DNA of 62,439 nucleotides from Fischerella muscicola PCC 7414 (GTDB lineage: Bacteria > Cyanobacteriota > Cyanobacteriia > Cyanobacteriales > Nostocaceae), in the NCBI RefSeq assembly GCF_000317205.1, contig NZ_AJLK01000113.1:1-62439 (forward strand), read 5' to 3'. A program made the translations under genes and the position numbers. Shown here piece after piece: positions 61,195-62,439 of the stretch. Position 1 is the first letter of the stretch, and each line of letters begins with the position of its first letter. The notes under the pieces were generated by a model, which did no database searches, was not told the origin of the DNA, and saw only the letters and a list, made by a program, of their open reading frames with translations.

Positions 61195-62079
61195 ATGAGC
61201 CAATCAGTTCAAAATGTACTTACTGCCCGTGCCCGCTTAGGCGAATGTCCTGTGTGGGATGTTGAGCGCCAGCAACTTTTTTGGGTTGATATTTATAATC
61301 ACCGAGTCCACCAGTTTGATCCTGCCACTGGGCAAGATCGCTATTTCGATACAGGCGATATGGTTAGTGCGATCGCTCTAGCAGACAGTGATCGACTGCT
61401 GCTGGCGCTGCGCGATCGCCTTGCCTTTCTCAGTATCCCCACGGGCGAAATCACGACCTTATACCAGATTGAGTTTCCCCATCCCGACACCCGCTTCAAC
61501 GATGGCAAATGCGATCCCCAAGGGCGCTTTTGGATCGGTTCTGTCAGCGAAGTACCAGGACAGGCGGCACTTTACCGCTATGATCCAGATGGTTCCCTAC
61601 ACGTCATGGAAACAGGGCTAACAATCTCCAACGGCTTAGGCTGGAGTCCCGATGGATCAACGTTTTACTTAACTGATTCCGCCCAACACCAAATCTATGC
61701 CTATGACTTTGAGGCAAAAACAGGAACCATTGCCAATCGCCGCATCCTAGTTGACCTTAGTAACGAAACCGTAGAACCGGATGGACTGGCGATCGACTGC
61801 CAAGGCAATCTCTGGTCTGCACTGTGGGATGGGTGGTGCATTGCCTGCTTTAATCCAGCAGGACAAGAAATCCTGCGGGTAAAAATGCCAGTGCAGCGCC
61901 CTACTAGTCTCGTCTTCGGGGGCAGCAACTTGAGTGACCTTTACATCACCTCTGCGTCAGTTGGGTTGAGCCAGACTGAGATTCAACAGGGGTTCTACGC
62001 CGGAGATTTATTTTGCCTCTCAACCAACTTCTCCGGAATGCCTACTCAACAGTTTTTGGGTTCGCCAAGAGTACAGTAA
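61195..62079 (+). CDS. SMP-30/gluconolactonase family protein
   Basis: This 294-residue six-bladed beta-propeller has metal ligands in 'RLGECPVWDVERQQLFWVDI' (Glu), 'TRFNDGKCDPQGRFWIGSVS' (Asn, Asp) and 'TISNGLGWSPDGSTFYLTDS' (Asn, Asp). The family (regucalcin, gluconolactonase) opens sugar lactones with a divalent metal; the substrate is probably an aldonolactone. Length and motif order are normal. It is richer in GC than its neighbours, with several GCGATCGC sites, so its codon use is somewhat different. It is divergent from hsp20 across 172 bp. Confidence 0.9.
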   Translation: MSQSVQNVLTARARLGECPVWDVERQQLFWVDIYNHRVHQFDPATGQDRYFDTGDMVSAIALADSDRLLLALRDRLAFLSIPTGEITTLYQIEFPHPDTRFNDGKCDPQGRFWIGSVSEVPGQAALYRYDPDGSLHVMETGLTISNGLGWSPDGSTFYLTDSAQHQIYAYDFEAKTGTIANRRILVDLSNETVEPDGLAIDCQGNLWSALWDGWCIACFNPAGQEILRVKMPVQRPTSLVFGGSNLSDLYITSASVGLSQTEIQQGFYAGDLFCLSTNFSGMPTQQFLGSPRVQ

Positions 62080-62439
62080 TCGCGGTATATAGCGCTTCTC
62101 ATTTTGATGAAGTACAAATTTATCAGTGTATATTTATGTACCCTGCCAGAAGCCTATGCACACGTCTACATCGGTGTACATCGGTGTACATCTGTGTTCG
62201 TTTTTTTCGCTCATCTATGTACCCTGCGGCAAACCTATGAGCGCGTCTACACTTTTTCCCTGTATGGCACTCAACTACAAACCGCTATAGAGAAATTTTA
62301 GTCTTAAAGAATCAAACAGAACTTTTCGGTCTACTATTTCACCACATTGATTTTGATAGGTTGGCCAGATCCCCGACTTTTTTAAAAAGTCGGGGATCTA
62401 ACCCCTCGCAACTCCTCAAAACTTATGTGGTCGAGCTGA
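62080..62439. other. Window end: repeat-rich, no gene seen
   Basis: Contains the 'GTACCCTGCCAGAAGCCTAT' and 'GTACCCTGCGGCAAACCTAT' pair (62138 and 62218), the 'ACATCGGTGTACATCGGTGT' repeat near 62167, and the AGATCCCCGAC palindrome at 62367-62399. Nothing protein-like is convincing. Confidence 0.6.
62367..62399. repeat. 33-bp palindrome 'AGATCCCCGACTTTTTT...'
   Basis: AGATCCCCGAC and its complement GTCGGGGATCT flank a TTTTTTAAAAA centre, differing from the copy at 46590-46621 by one extra T. This is another whole copy of the palindromic family that truncates the PNPOx-like gene at 2269. Confidence 0.85.

Overview
The window looks like chromosomal DNA of a filamentous, probably heterocyst-forming (Nostocales-type) cyanobacterium. 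The grounds are the very frequent HIP1 octamer GCGATCGC, a phylloquinone (men) gene cluster, a glycolate dehydrogenase pair, a very large Ser/Thr-kinase/histidine-kinase hybrid, and intergenic spaces packed with the short repeats typical of these genomes. The genus cannot be fixed from the sequence alone.

Layout. 0-11 kb: metabolic and envelope genes (zinc dehydrogenase, MocR regulator beside a truncated PNPOx-like gene, DM13 lipoprotein, GT39 membrane protein, RidA, BON protein, alpha/beta hydrolase) and a MinD paralogue without its membrane-targeting tail. 11-19 kb: an AAA ATPase-Nudix pair, two tandem GNAT paralogues, a serine/threonine dehydratase, KptA, a PadR regulator, a pirin remnant and a DUF937 protein. 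19.5-24 kb: a predicted conflict/cell-death island with a lone EAD1 protein, an EAD1-CHAT caspase-like protein, a small RHH protein and a vMAP-NB-ARC-TPR STAND ATPase. 24-40 kb: housekeeping genes (uppS, glutamine synthetase-like, ARMT1-like phosphatase, NDH-2, glcE-glcF, tRNA-Val(UAC), mazG, aldehyde dehydrogenase, Rieske protein, proA). 40-48 kb: menF, menA, menC, menE and a DHNA-CoA thioesterase for phylloquinone synthesis, then a PPC-domain protein and ComF. 53-62 kb: a GNAT, the 1974-residue hybrid kinase, miaE, hsp20 and an SMP-30 protein.

The standout is a complete diversity-generating retroelement (DGR) at 48.2-52.5 kb. In order it has a Pepco-like gene, a caspase (C14) protein ending in an FGE/C-type-lectin domain, an Avd-like gene, a DGR reverse transcriptase and a template repeat (TR, 52184-52311). 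The TR matches the 3' end of the caspase-FGE gene (variable repeat VR, 50437-50561). Read by hand, all 12 substitutions between TR and VR fall at adenines of the TR; the only other difference is one missing AAC-type codon. This is the signature of adenine-specific mutagenic retrohoming. The system would diversify the sensing face of a caspase-family effector.

A second theme is repeat-driven remodelling of genes. G/C-rich 'ggggaggt'-type repeats sit in frame inside menC and menE and form the C-terminal tail of the big kinase. A palindromic 'AGATCCCCGAC' repeat ends a truncated PNPOx-like gene beside its MocR regulator. A roughly 190-bp composite repeat is duplicated at 25.5 and 38.4 kb.
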